Source: Brevibacillus laterosporus DSM 25
GTDB lineage: Bacteria; Bacillota; Bacilli; Brevibacillales; Brevibacillaceae
Assembly (NCBI RefSeq): GCF_002706795.1
Contig: NZ_CP017705.1
Location: 1,740,001 to 1,804,000, forward strand
Direction of reading: 5' to 3'
DNA length: 64,000 nt
Made by a program: the position numbers and the translations under genes. Positions within the stretch are counted from its first letter, which is position 1. Every line of letters starts with the position of its first letter. The notes under the pieces were generated by a model, which was given only the letters and a program-made list of their open reading frames with translations, did no database searches and had not been told where the DNA came from. Below are positions 55,138-63,927 of this stretch, in pieces.

Positions 55138-55641
55138 CTAAGCCTTGTGGTTAAAAATAGAACGATTCATTGACGAGTGTAACTGTTGATTCACTGGATT
55201 TTTATAAATAAAGTCCTCTTCTGGTCGATCTGTGAACAGGTCGAGGCTCATGTTGACAAAGTCAAGGGAGTGCTGCAATAATTGCTGATTCTGCTCATTC
55301 TCTTCCTTCAATTGTCCAATGACTCTGAGTAATTCTTCCCGATACTGAGTCAACCGATTTTTCGTTTCTACGTCCGTACACAATCTAATGACATCTTGCA
55401 GGGTTCCATTCGTAACAGCTACCCCTTTTTCATTAAAGATCGTGTTGGTCATTTCTTTACGTAATAGCTCGGTTTGCTGAACAGCTTTTAACAACTGTTG
55501 TTCTTTTTTGACATGTTCAGTTAGTAGTTGCATATCGTTTTTTATTAAAACTTCTCGCTTCTCCAATGCCAATGTATATAGTGCTTGGTGAAGATTCGTC
55601 AAATTATCCAACACGGCAAAGAGTTCGTTTACATGCGTCAT
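55138..55641 (-). CDS. flgN: FlgN-like export chaperone
   Basis: 167 residues, long helical hairpin (about 1-140) rich in Leu/Glu/Gln, typical of FlgN, which escorts FlgK and FlgL. Key support is position between flgM and flgK (YvyG in B. subtilis). The tail (about 140-167) is polar with Asn and His. Confidence 0.9.
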   Translation of the reverse strand: MTHVNELFAVLDNLTNLHQALYTLALEKREVLIKNDMQLLTEHVKKEQQLLKAVQQTELLRKEMTNTIFNEKGVAVTNGTLQDVIRLCTDVETKNRLTQYREELLRVIGQLKEENEQNQQLLQHSLDFVNMSLDLFTDRPEEDFIYKNPVNQQLHSSMNRSIFNHKA

Positions 55642-55659
55642 GAGCTCCCTGTCGCTCCC

Positions 55660-55938
55660 CTACGATTTTTTCCAAAAAGCAATGAATTTCTCAGCGATTT
55701 GATCGCTTGGTACTTGATATGTACCGTTTTCAACCTTGCTTTTTAGTTCAGAAATTTTAGCGAGACGGGCTGAATCCATTTCTTGTTCTTCCCCTAGCTT
55801 CAGAAGCTCCCTTCCCTCAGTAGAGATCGAAACTTCATCTTTTCCCCATTTATGCTTTAATTGGCTATTCTGCTGCACTTTATTAGCCTTATTATAGGCT
55901 TGTATCATTCCTGTGCGATTCGTTTCATTAATACGCAT
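55660..55938 (-). CDS. flgM: FlgM, anti-sigma-D factor
   Basis: 92 residues, largely disordered then helical, with MRINETNRTGMIQAYNKANK and the sigma-binding helices ARLAKISELKSKVENGTYQV and AEKFIAFW. It holds sigma-D inactive until hook completion. GAGGTG precedes the ATG. A sigma-D-type promoter lies upstream, giving the usual feedback loop. Confidence 0.95.
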   Translation of the reverse strand: MRINETNRTGMIQAYNKANKVQQNSQLKHKWGKDEVSISTEGRELLKLGEEQEMDSARLAKISELKSKVENGTYQVPSDQIAEKFIAFWKKS

Positions 55939-56062
55939 ATTTTCACCTCGATCATTGAGACTTGCGCTAGAAAGAACTTACGGCTACCCCCATATTAAGA
56001 AGTTGACCGTACTGTTTCTTAGCTACAGGATGGGAAATCACCGTTTGCTTGCTCTAGTAGTA

Positions 56063-56090
56063 ACATCGGCTTTTCTAATGAAAACGATTA
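56063..56090 (-). promoter_or_regulatory. Sigma-D-type promoter for flgM
   Basis: Minus-strand GCCGATGT (56063-56070) with TAAT (56087-56090) 16 bases upstream; seven of eight -10 bases fit the consensus. Located between yvyF and flgM, so flgM-N-K can be read independently of yvyF. Confidence 0.65.
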
Positions 56091-56128
56091 ATGTTTCTGA
56101 TCACCCAAAATCGTTTGGTTGGATAGTC

Positions 56129-56542
56129 CTATTCTTTTCTAAACTTATAGACCTGATTTCTCTTTCGCTCATCATCCGTAAGACGACGATCAACGTCCAT
56201 TTGTTGTGTAATTTCACGTTGTAACTTACCCGAGCAATTTGTACACAAAGCCCCTGATTGAATAATTTCCCCACAGCTTTCACATGGGTATCCAAGGTTC
56301 GGGTTGCTTTGAACCGAAATCCGCCCTTCACGAATAAATCGGGTAATCTCTTTCACGTCGACACCCGTCCCTTCGCTCAATTGATACATGGTAGCACCGC
56401 GATTTTCCCTTTTCCTTAGGAAACTAACACATAGTTCATATTGCTTCTCTTGTTCTTTATAACACGATGGACATACATCTCTTATTCCTTTCACAAAAAG
56501 CACGTCACATATCGGACAGTTTGCTAAATGCCCTAATCCCAT
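56129..56542 (-). CDS. yvyF: YvyF-like flagellar-operon zinc protein
   Basis: 137 residues with two double-Cys zinc knuckles (CPICDVLF...CPSC at about 9-27 and CESCGE...CTNC at about 87-104). Between them is a MerR/excisionase-like helix-turn-helix stretch (YQLSEGTGVDVKEITRFIRE). Matches the TIGR03826 YvyF family that precedes flgM in B. subtilis. The function is uncertain; a regulatory role in flagellar expression is suggested by context. Confidence 0.9.
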   Translation of the reverse strand: MGLGHLANCPICDVLFVKGIRDVCPSCYKEQEKQYELCVSFLRKRENRGATMYQLSEGTGVDVKEITRFIREGRISVQSNPNLGYPCESCGEIIQSGALCTNCSGKLQREITQQMDVDRRLTDDERKRNQVYKFRKE

Positions 56543-56700
56543 AATTTTCTTCCTCCCTGATTCACTTTGTTTTTGGCATGAAAAATATATGTTATCATTA
56601 CTTATACTTATGTTTATTGCTTGAATTCAGTGCCGTGTGCAGTTTTTCTAGTCGACTGAATAAACTATAGGCATATATCAAGTACATGGAGGTCTTTACC

Positions 56701-57450
56701 ATGATCGTCATTAAAACCAAGGAAGAAATTGAACTCATGCGTCAAGCTGGCATCATTTTAGCCAGTATTCACCAAAAAATTGCTACCATGATTCAACCAG
56801 GCATTACGACTTGGGAAATCGATCAATTCGTAGAACGCTATCTGAAAGAACATGGTGCCACGCCGGAGCAAAAAGGTTATCATGGCTATCCCTATGCCAC
56901 ATGTGCATCCGTTAACGATGTCATTTGCCACGGATTCCCTACTAAAAAGGAATTAAAAGATGGTGATATCGTGACGATCGACATGGTTGTTAATCTTAAT
57001 GGATGGTTGGCCGACTCGGCTTGGTCATATGGGGTAGGACAAATCTCTGAAGAAGCTGATCGTCTGTTAACCACCACCAAGGAATCTCTGTATCTAGGTA
57101 TTGAGCAAGCAGTTGTTGGCAATCGTATCGGCGATATCTCCCATGCCATTCAAAAATTCGCCGAAGAGCGCGGATTCTCTGTCGTCCGTGATTTTACCGG
57201 CCATGGAATTGGCAAAAAAATGCATGAAGATCCATATGTTCCACACTACGGGCCTGCTGGTAAAGGAGTTCGCTTAAAGGAAGGCATGGTTCTCACCATT
57301 GAGCCCATGCTAAATGTAGGAACTTATCATGCAGTCGTTGATGAAGAAGATGGGTGGACAGCACGTACACGCGACGGTAAATTATCAGCTCAGTACGAAC
57401 ACACTCTTGCCATTACGGCAGATGGGCCACAAATCCTAACTCAATTATAA
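56701..57450 (+). CDS. map: Type I methionine aminopeptidase
   Basis: 249 residues; removes N-terminal Met. Active-site His77 and metal ligands Asp94, Asp105, His168 (FTGHGIG), Glu201 (TIEPM) and Glu233 (YEHTLAIT) are all present. The Met of MIVIKTKEEI, eight bases after GGAGG, is used. Standing alone on the plus strand and not with adk-infA, it is probably a second copy (YflG-type). Confidence 0.94.
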   Translation: MIVIKTKEEIELMRQAGIILASIHQKIATMIQPGITTWEIDQFVERYLKEHGATPEQKGYHGYPYATCASVNDVICHGFPTKKELKDGDIVTIDMVVNLNGWLADSAWSYGVGQISEEADRLLTTTKESLYLGIEQAVVGNRIGDISHAIQKFAEERGFSVVRDFTGHGIGKKMHEDPYVPHYGPAGKGVRLKEGMVLTIEPMLNVGTYHAVVDEEDGWTARTRDGKLSAQYEHTLAITADGPQILTQL

Positions 57451-57492
57451 GTCTTCTGTACCAGAAAATCATGATTACTTATTATTTTCATC

Positions 57493-57532
57493 GGCAAATT
57501 TGCGGTAACAGATTTGCCGTTTTTCTTTTTCC
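57493..57532 (+). terminator. Terminator after map
   Basis: Stem CGGCAAAT (57493-57500) / ATTTGCCG (57513-57520) and a long T-rich tract, ending seven bases before the convergent comFC stop. Confidence 0.9.
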
Positions 57533-57538
57533 CAGCAT

Positions 57539-58345
57539 TTAGCGAGCCAATGTCAGACTGAAGATGGATAACTGAAGATTTTGTTTTTTTGCATAGTACG
57601 AAAGTACCCTAGCACATGCTTCAATTGTTGCCCCCGTTGTAAAAATATCATCTACTATCAGTATTCGCCAACATGTTTTTTTCCGACAAAAAGAAAATGG
57701 GTGAGAACTTAGAGATGTGGTTTGCAGGCTAGGATGAATAATAAATGCATCCTGCATACTTACAAACCGTGCTGTTCGTCCTTTTTGCTTACTCTGCTTT
57801 TCTGTTTCCTTTGGACGCTCCCATAGCGGAACACAAGGGATTCGCTGATGATAGCCCACATATTCGGCTAGCTTCTGCGCTTGATTAAATCCCCGTTCTT
57901 GCATCCGATTCCTATGCATTGGAACGTAACTAATGAGATCCACCTTTCTCCCCAGACCGTAATGAAACTGATAACCTACTAATATGAAAGTTGCACAGAC
58001 TAAATACAGTCTCTCATCCCCCTGATACTTCCACTGTTTCATTAATTCTTTTGCCCACTCATTATACTGGATTACACTTCGATTTCCATTCAATTCTTGC
58101 CTATATCGACTACAATCTCGGCATATCTCAAAGTTTCCTTTACATGCTTTACCACACATTTTACAAACATTCTTCATCAGAAGTATAGCCTCTAAAACAC
58201 ATTCCTCACATAAAAGCAATTTCATTAGCTGATAAAAGCATCTTGGATAAAAGAAAGCAGGCACACTTTTTGATAGATGATGAATTAATTGTCTTGTTTT
58301 TTTAGCAATTTGAATCATATTTTTACAGACCAGACACTGCATCAT
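57539..58345 (-). CDS. comFC: ComFC, phosphoribosyltransferase-like competence protein
   Basis: 268 residues. N-terminal Cys pairs (CLVC, CEEC, CKMC...CRDC) form zinc sites. A PRTase domain follows with YVPMHRNRMQERGFNQA and the PRPP loop ILIVDDIFTTGATI (about 229-242). Needed for single-strand DNA import in transformation with ComFA. It lies 12 bases downstream of comFA; comFB is absent. Confidence 0.93.
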   Translation of the reverse strand: MMQCLVCKNMIQIAKKTRQLIHHLSKSVPAFFYPRCFYQLMKLLLCEECVLEAILLMKNVCKMCGKACKGNFEICRDCSRYRQELNGNRSVIQYNEWAKELMKQWKYQGDERLYLVCATFILVGYQFHYGLGRKVDLISYVPMHRNRMQERGFNQAQKLAEYVGYHQRIPCVPLWERPKETEKQSKQKGRTARFVSMQDAFIIHPSLQTTSLSSHPFSFCRKKTCWRILIVDDIFTTGATIEACARVLSYYAKKQNLQLSIFSLTLAR

Positions 58346-58357
58346 GATTCACTCCTC

Positions 58358-60304
58358 TCATTCTACCATTGTTGCAGTCTCTTCCGCCAAGCGATTCATT
58401 CGTTTAATATGTCTGATAGCTTGAGTAGGGCCTGGGGCTTTCTTATTCATTAGATAGAGAATCTGTCCCTCTGGATAGTCACTGGAGCGTCCTACTCTCC
58501 CTGCTATCTGGACTAGCGAAGCTTCATCAAAGATAGCAGCATCTGCCTCCAACACAATGCAATCGCTACGTGGAATGGTTACGCCGCGTTCTAGGATCGT
58601 AGTAGTTACTATGATCATGTACACCCTTTCTCGAAAAGCACGCACCTTATGTTCCCGTGCAGGATCGGATGCATGTACTCCTTCTACTTTATCTCTCATA
58701 TCTGGAAAGAAGTGCTGAACATAAGCTAACACAAAGGGAATTTCCTCAATTCGCGAGACAAATATAAAAACCTGTCTTTGTGCCTGTAAACTATTGCGTA
58801 AAAAAAATAATAGAGAAGTAATGGGCTGCAATAAATGAATGCTTCGATTTAAGTGACTTTTGATAAGCTTTGTTGGAATAGGGAGTGGGTGTCCATGGAA
58901 TCTAGCTGGCAAAATAGCATGGGTAGAGGAAGTAAGCGACAGCCTTTTATGATAAGGGAACAGTTGATTGTCCACTCGTTTTGTTACTAGCTCTTTCTGT
59001 AGATAGTGTGGAGGTGTGGCGCTCAGATATAAAATCTTGCCATGGGGTACTAACGCTCGTTTTATAGCATGATACAGTGTTTCATTTTTATGGTAAGGAA
59101 AAGCATCTACTTCGTCAATTACTATCAAAGAAAAACGCTGGTAACAACGTAGCATCTGGTGTGTAGTCGAAATAATTAGTTGGCTTTGCTCCCATTTTTG
59201 CTGACTGCTCCCATGGATAGCTACGACTGAAATAGAAGGAAATACTTTTTGTAGACGTGGTGCTAATTCTAAAACGACGTCTTTACGGGGTGTAGCGATA
59301 CAAACGGTTCCTCCACGAGTCAACTCTGCATCAACTGCCGGAAACACGAGCTCCGTTTTCCCTGCTCCACACACCGCCCAGATGAGAAATCTCCGTTCTT
59401 TTGAAAAAATGAATTCCTTCACCTTTTTGGCTACGATTGCTTGTCTTTTAGAGAATTGTCCATTCCATTGCAGGACAGTTGCAGAAATAGTACGACGTCC
59501 CACAGTAGAATCTGATTGACTTAACAGTTCGGCAGGCACACATATAAGGGGTACACAGCTCTTGCATCTTCCCATAGAGAGACAGTTGTAACAGTATGAG
59601 CAGGGCTGTTGACAGCTATAGCAGATGGTTCGTTCAATCTCCGTGACACTGTTGCACCGCTCACAATGATACGACAGTTGATGCTCCCACCATGAATGAT
59701 TTAGTTCAAGACTAATACTGGGACGCCACTCTGCTTTTCCCTGTAAAATTAACCATTGCAGTGACATCATAAGGTAGTCTGGATTATTTTGGTTTACATA
59801 GGGGGATTCTTGAAGATTCAGCCTCTTTACCTCGTCCAATAATAACGCTCTACCTTGTAGTTTAAAAAGAAGCTGATGCGTCTGTTGCTTGTTTCTAGCA
59901 AGGAATTCTAGCAATTTTTGTTTTTCAAGCATATTAGATTCACAAGTCTTTCCTTCATCCTCTATTTCTTCAAAGCTGAAGGCGTAGGATCGCCCGTAGG
60001 AATAATTTTCACCTACCTCCTTTACAGATAGGCGATTTACCTCTTTCGTGTAGCCTTGAGCCAACAGACGTGCCTGCTTGAGTGTATGAGGAACAACCCT
60101 ACCATCGGCTACTTGTCGTGTAATTTTTTGGTTCACTCTATCCCTTATCGCAAAAAGTAAGGCGAGTGATTTACTTTTTCCAATAATGTGCAATCTCTGC
60201 CCGTTCTGCTCTTTCCAAAATTGCTTGTCTACCTGGAAACACGGAGTAATATATGCTAAGACAGATTGTCCATCTTCTTTGATATAAAGAACATATTCAT
60301 GCAT
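58358..60304 (-). CDS. comFA: ComFA, competence DNA-uptake ATPase (long form)
   Basis: 648 residues, about 185 more than B. subtilis ComFA. A long N-terminal region of unknown fold (about 1-220) precedes a four-Cys-pair zinc finger (CERCNS, CYSC, CSYC, CKSC, about 225-260). A superfamily 2 helicase core follows: Walker A AVCGAGKTELV (about 330), motif II VIDEVDAFPY, SATPPH, and motif VI QIAGRVGRS. The Met of MHEYVLYIKE follows AAGGGGG; the frame opens 13 codons earlier. Confidence 0.93.
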   Translation of the reverse strand: MHEYVLYIKEDGQSVLAYITPCFQVDKQFWKEQNGQRLHIIGKSKSLALLFAIRDRVNQKITRQVADGRVVPHTLKQARLLAQGYTKEVNRLSVKEVGENYSYGRSYAFSFEEIEDEGKTCESNMLEKQKLLEFLARNKQQTHQLLFKLQGRALLLDEVKRLNLQESPYVNQNNPDYLMMSLQWLILQGKAEWRPSISLELNHSWWEHQLSYHCERCNSVTEIERTICYSCQQPCSYCYNCLSMGRCKSCVPLICVPAELLSQSDSTVGRRTISATVLQWNGQFSKRQAIVAKKVKEFIFSKERRFLIWAVCGAGKTELVFPAVDAELTRGGTVCIATPRKDVVLELAPRLQKVFPSISVVAIHGSSQQKWEQSQLIISTTHQMLRCYQRFSLIVIDEVDAFPYHKNETLYHAIKRALVPHGKILYLSATPPHYLQKELVTKRVDNQLFPYHKRLSLTSSTHAILPARFHGHPLPIPTKLIKSHLNRSIHLLQPITSLLFFLRNSLQAQRQVFIFVSRIEEIPFVLAYVQHFFPDMRDKVEGVHASDPAREHKVRAFRERVYMIIVTTTILERGVTIPRSDCIVLEADAAIFDEASLVQIAGRVGRSSDYPEGQILYLMNKKAPGPTQAIRHIKRMNRLAEETATMVE

Positions 60305-60357
60305 AATATCTATCCCCCTTGTCCTTATTGTTAAAAAAGACAATGGGATCGCGCAAG

Positions 60358-60391
60358 AAAAAAGAGACCAGCCTGTAACTTAGCTAGCCTC
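60358..60391 (-). terminator. Terminator after the small membrane protein gene
   Basis: Stem GAGACCAGC (60364-60372) / GCTAGCCTC (60383-60391) with two G-U pairs and six T on the minus strand. It overlaps the last codons and lies upstream of comFA. Confidence 0.8.
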
Positions 60392-60754
60392 TTTTCCATC
60401 TGTTCTCAAATCGATGACAACGACTGGTTCTCTTCCTGCTTGTTGTTCTCTTATGGTATCTGGATGGACTCGGTATAATATCTCCGTCATCCGTGGCGTA
60501 TCGTCAGAAGAGCCTTCATCCACAAAACTAATACTAATTGGCTGTCCATATAAACCGGACTGAAACATCAGGGTGCGTACAGCCTCTTCAACTCGATGCT
60601 CTGAATTATGCAAAAGTAGTTGATAATGTGTCAAGGTCAAAGGTTCCATAATAGCAGTGGCCCTACCTGACTCCATCCAGATGTAGAACATTTTCAGCAA
60701 AAGAGCGGAGCAGCCGTATGCTGCAAACAACCAGATCATAAAATCAGCTAACAC
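60380..60754 (-). CDS. Small membrane protein with a glycosyltransferase-2-like segment
   Basis: 124 residues, family not recognised. One N-terminal hydrophobic helix (about 3-25), then a domain whose layout resembles the start of a GT-A fold: LLLHNSEHRVEEAVRTLM followed by ISISFVDEGSSDDTPRMTEI, close to the VDDGSTDDT-type motif of family 2 glycosyltransferases. The rest of a GT2 domain is missing. AAGGAGG sits eight bases before the GTG used here; an ATG two codons earlier is too close. Located between degU and comFA. Probably a degenerate or minimal relative with another role. Confidence 0.7.
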   Translation of the reverse strand: MLADFMIWLFAAYGCSALLLKMFYIWMESGRATAIMEPLTLTHYQLLLHNSEHRVEEAVRTLMFQSGLYGQPISISFVDEGSSDDTPRMTEILYRVHPDTIREQQAGREPVVVIDLRTDGKEAS

Positions 60755-60852
60755 GGTCATCCCCTCCTTTAATAAGGTATGCCGTACTGCTTGACTTGGT
60801 TGCTTTCTCTACGCTCATTTTTCATAAGTTTTGTATGATCCGTTTAAAAACC

Positions 60853-61560
60853 TTACAGCTTTACCCAGCCATTCTTTATTGATATAACTACAGCTTGAGT
60901 CCGATCCTGTACATTTAGCTTTTGCAAAATACTACTTACATGGTTTTTAACCGTCTTTTCACTAATAAATAAATATTCACCGATCATTCGGTTGCTTTTT
61001 CCTTCTGCCATTAATTGCAATACTTCACGCTCACGACGCGTCAAGGATTCTATAATGCGCGGGTCCATCACTGGTGACTCTTCGAACGTAATACTACGAT
61101 CCATTGACTCTTCCTGCTCGCTTAAACGACGGAATTCATCGATTAACTTTCCGGTCACTTTCGGGTGGATATACGCCCCACCTTGGGCCACCACACGTAC
61201 CGCTTCTACCAATTCAGAAGTACCCATATCTTTTAATAAATATCCAGATGCCCCTGAACGAAGTGTGCGATAGACATATCCTTCATCATCATGAATGGAT
61301 AAAATAATCACTTTTGTTTCTGGACTAATTTTTACGACTTCTTCTGCAGCCGCAACACCGTTTACGTTCGGCATATTAATATCCATCAATAACACATCTG
61401 GTCTATATTCAGCTACTAGCTTGGGAGCTTCCATCCCATCTGAGCCCTCACCCACCACTTTGAAACCAGATTCCATATCAAGTATTCTCTTTACGCCTTC
61501 ACGAAACAATTGATGATCGTCTACTAACACGATTTTAATTTCATCCAACAATTTTTCCAC
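60853..61560 (-). CDS. degU: DegU, NarL-family response regulator
   Basis: 235 residues. Receiver with acidic pair in [16 protein letters not shown], phospho-acceptor Asp60 ([12 protein letters not shown]) and Lys in [10 protein letters not shown]-terminal LuxR helix-turn-helix (about 170-235; [17 protein letters not shown]-type, [19 protein letters not shown]) follows. Controls exoprotease, motility and competence genes. GTG start; its GGGGGG ribosome site overlaps the degS end, five bases away. Confidence 0.96.
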   Translation of the reverse strand: MEKLLDEIKIVLVDDHQLFREGVKRILDMESGFKVVGEGSDGMEAPKLVAEYRPDVLLMDINMPNVNGVAAAEEVVKISPETKVIILSIHDDEGYVYRTLRSGASGYLLKDMGTSELVEAVRVVAQGGAYIHPKVTGKLIDEFRRLSEQEESMDRSITFEESPVMDPRIIESLTRREREVLQLMAEGKSNRMIGEYLFISEKTVKNHVSSILQKLNVQDRTQAVVISIKNGWVKL

Positions 61561-61565
61561 CGTAA

Positions 61566-62744
61566 TTAACCCCCCTGTTTGCCGGTACTTTTGAATACTG
61601 ACGCGGGCTGAAGCGGTATTTGAAACACCACTCTAGTCCCTTCCTTGTTATTGGACGTAATGCCGATTCTACCATTCAGTAATTGGCAACGTTCCTTCAT
61701 TCCCATTATTCCGAACGATTGTCCTTTTTTGCTAACCTCACTCACATTAAATCCAATTCCATCATCTTTTACGACAATAAACATGTTTTCCAGCTGAAAC
61801 TCAACCTTTATTTGGACAAAATTAGCTTTCGCATGCTTGTACACATTGTTTAGGCATTCCTGAACTAAGCGAAAAGCTGCTGCCTTAAATGAACTTTCCA
61901 GCGTATGTTCTTTACCAAAAACAATTAGATCAATATGTAATTTACTACGATCCTCAAAGGTTTGTATATACTTTTGCAAAGTTGGAATGAGTCCTAAGTC
62001 ATCTAAAGCCATTGGTCTCAAGTCAAAAATAATTTTTCTAACATCTGCTAAGCTCATTCTTACAATTTCCTTTAAGCTACCTAACTCCTGTTGAGCATCC
62101 TGTATTGCGTCGTTTTTCAACATTTTTTCTACAATTTCTGTACGCAATACCACATTGGCCATGGATTGTGCAGGTCCATCATGGATCTCTCGGGCTACCC
62201 GCTTACGCTCCTCTTCCTGAGCCTGAATAATTTTCAGTCCCATAAGCTGATGTTGCTTGGCAGACTCCAATGCTTCCTCCACTTTGGACAAGTCCCCTGC
62301 TAAAAAGCTGTGAACCACGCTGATCTGACTTAAAAGCCCTTCTGCTCTAGTAATTGTCTCTAAGATATTCCGCAGACGAAACTCTAGCTCATCACGGCGT
62401 TTCTTGAGATTATTTTCTCGCTCACGCATTAAGGATAGCTCTATCTGAACATTATGAGCTTCTTCATAAGCTGCACGAATATCTGTTTCCGTAAAGCTTT
62501 GAAAATTACGGCTTACCTGCACCAATCTCGACCTTGATCGGCGGGACTGTAACTCTAGATTATCAACATTCTGGATCACTTCTGTTAATACTTGCCGTAT
62601 TTCAACAATCTCTTTTTTGATTGCATTACTCTCCGAACGAGCCCCTTCTGCAATTTGAAATATTTGCTCTTTGCTCATTTCAACCGTTCGAATCGTTTTT
62701 TTAATGACCCCATCTAGAAGGCTGATATCAATGCCTTTATCCAT
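61566..62744 (-). CDS. degS: DegS, cytoplasmic sensor histidine kinase
   Basis: 392 residues, no transmembrane helix. An N-terminal DegS sensor region with coiled coils (about 1-170) leads to a HisKA_3 domain with His188 in [16 protein letters not shown] and a HATPase domain (about 280-380; [35 protein letters not shown]). Partner of DegU. AGGGGG precedes the ATG. Confidence 0.97.
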   Translation of the reverse strand: MDKGIDISLLDGVIKKTIRTVEMSKEQIFQIAEGARSESNAIKKEIVEIRQVLTEVIQNVDNLELQSRRSRSRLVQVSRNFQSFTETDIRAAYEEAHNVQIELSLMRERENNLKKRRDELEFRLRNILETITRAEGLLSQISVVHSFLAGDLSKVEEALESAKQHQLMGLKIIQAQEEERKRVAREIHDGPAQSMANVVLRTEIVEKMLKNDAIQDAQQELGSLKEIVRMSLADVRKIIFDLRPMALDDLGLIPTLQKYIQTFEDRSKLHIDLIVFGKEHTLESSFKAAAFRLVQECLNNVYKHAKANFVQIKVEFQLENMFIVVKDDGIGFNVSEVSKKGQSFGIMGMKERCQLLNGRIGITSNNKEGTRVVFQIPLQPASVFKSTGKQGG

Positions 62745-62755
62745 GGGTTTCCCCC

Positions 62756-63766
62756 TTATTGTTCCATTTTTACTTTGGTAAATAGTTCGAGGAGCTGGGG
62801 TGCACCTACCTTGCGTATTCCTGCATCGAATCTCGGGATGGAATATGGATTTTCATTTGGCTTCACAACGTCTCTCCTAGATGTAAAGACATATTGATAT
62901 CCAGCTTCCTTTACCGAGTCAATCACAATGTTGCTTGTATAGCCTTGGGGTAAAGAGAGAGAGGGTATAGGCTTTTTCACAAGTTGTTCTAAGCCCACCT
63001 TTGACATCTTAAAATCAACAAATAAACGACTTCGGTACTCTTCCTCATTCTCTGCACGTTGAAATTCTTCTAGGTATACAGGCTCCGTCCCCGCTTTCTG
63101 AACTCCCCACTCATCCAGCTCTTTATGTTCATGTAAACTGAATGTGTGCGAGCCAATATCAACTAAGCCGGAAGCCAGCATTTCGTCAATTTGTTGATAA
63201 GTTAAAGGAACGGTCATATTTTCTCGCTTTCGATCTAAAGTATCCCGCAATCTGCCTGCAATGACAAAAGCTGCAGACGGATACCCATATTTAGAAAGCA
63301 ACGGATATGCTTCTGTGTAATAACTTTCATAGCCGTCATCAAACGTAAGTAAAACTGCATTCTCTTTGGCAGTTACGCCTGTTTGCATAAAAGTAAAAAA
63401 CTCACTTAGGCTGATAGGCTGAAGGTTATGTTCCTTTATAAACTGTAAGTGCTCACCAAACTGCTCTGGTGTCATTACAAAAGGCTTATTACTGTCACGG
63501 GTAATGTGATGATAATTCAAGACTACAACCTTGTCTTTATACCATCTCTCGTTTGATAGCTTTTCCTTTGGTTTACTATTTCTAGAAGATGTTTGCTCTA
63601 GATCTAACTCTTTATGTTCTAATAAATGAGACGTATGATCCCCCGTCTTTTGTTGCACATAATCCGTATTTTCTACTCCAACACTCTCTGGTCTAAGCCA
63701 ATACACAAGGGTAGAAAACAGGAGGAGAAGAAAGAAAAAGACGAGAAAGAAAGGCTTTTTCCTCAT
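62756..63766 (-). CDS. Membrane-anchored polysaccharide deacetylase
   Basis: 336 residues. An N-terminal signal anchor (about 3-25), a polar linker (about 30-75) and a NodB domain follow. Motif 1 LLTFDDGYESYY carries the catalytic Asp pair, motif 2 is DIGSHTFSLHEH, and a C-terminal SLPQGYTSN loop is seen. Probably acts on a cell-wall or surface glycan. The frame opens 15 codons upstream, but a TATAAT lies within that extension, so the Met of MRKKPFFLVF is used. It is 11 bases before degS and may be co-transcribed with it. Confidence 0.9.
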   Translation of the reverse strand: MRKKPFFLVFFFLLLLFSTLVYWLRPESVGVENTDYVQQKTGDHTSHLLEHKELDLEQTSSRNSKPKEKLSNERWYKDKVVVLNYHHITRDSNKPFVMTPEQFGEHLQFIKEHNLQPISLSEFFTFMQTGVTAKENAVLLTFDDGYESYYTEAYPLLSKYGYPSAAFVIAGRLRDTLDRKRENMTVPLTYQQIDEMLASGLVDIGSHTFSLHEHKELDEWGVQKAGTEPVYLEEFQRAENEEEYRSRLFVDFKMSKVGLEQLVKKPIPSLSLPQGYTSNIVIDSVKEAGYQYVFTSRRDVVKPNENPYSIPRFDAGIRKVGAPQLLELFTKVKMEQ

Positions 63767-63791
63767 GATGCGCCATATTCCTTTCGATCTT

Positions 63792-63797
63792 ATTATA
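63792..63797 (-). promoter_or_regulatory. -10 box of the deacetylase-degSU promoter
   Basis: Minus-strand TATAAT 26 bases upstream of the chosen ATG. The 17-spaced -35 (TGTAAA) is poor. Confidence 0.5.
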
Positions 63798-63886
63798 GTG
63801 CTTTTCGACAAAGATTTACAGAATCCTCTACGTAGTCTAACCCATTGAAGTTGTACTTGCCTAGCCTTTTTCGCAATTTTTGTAAG

Positions 63887-63919
63887 AAAAAAGAAGCCTA
63901 GGAAAATCCCAGGCTTCTT
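63887..63919 (-). terminator. Terminator after metK
   Basis: Stem AAGAAGCCT (63891-63899) / AGGCTTCTT (63911-63919) with an inner GG/CC pair and T run on the minus strand, eight bases past the metK stop. Confidence 0.9.
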
Positions 63920-63927
63920 TGTATTTT

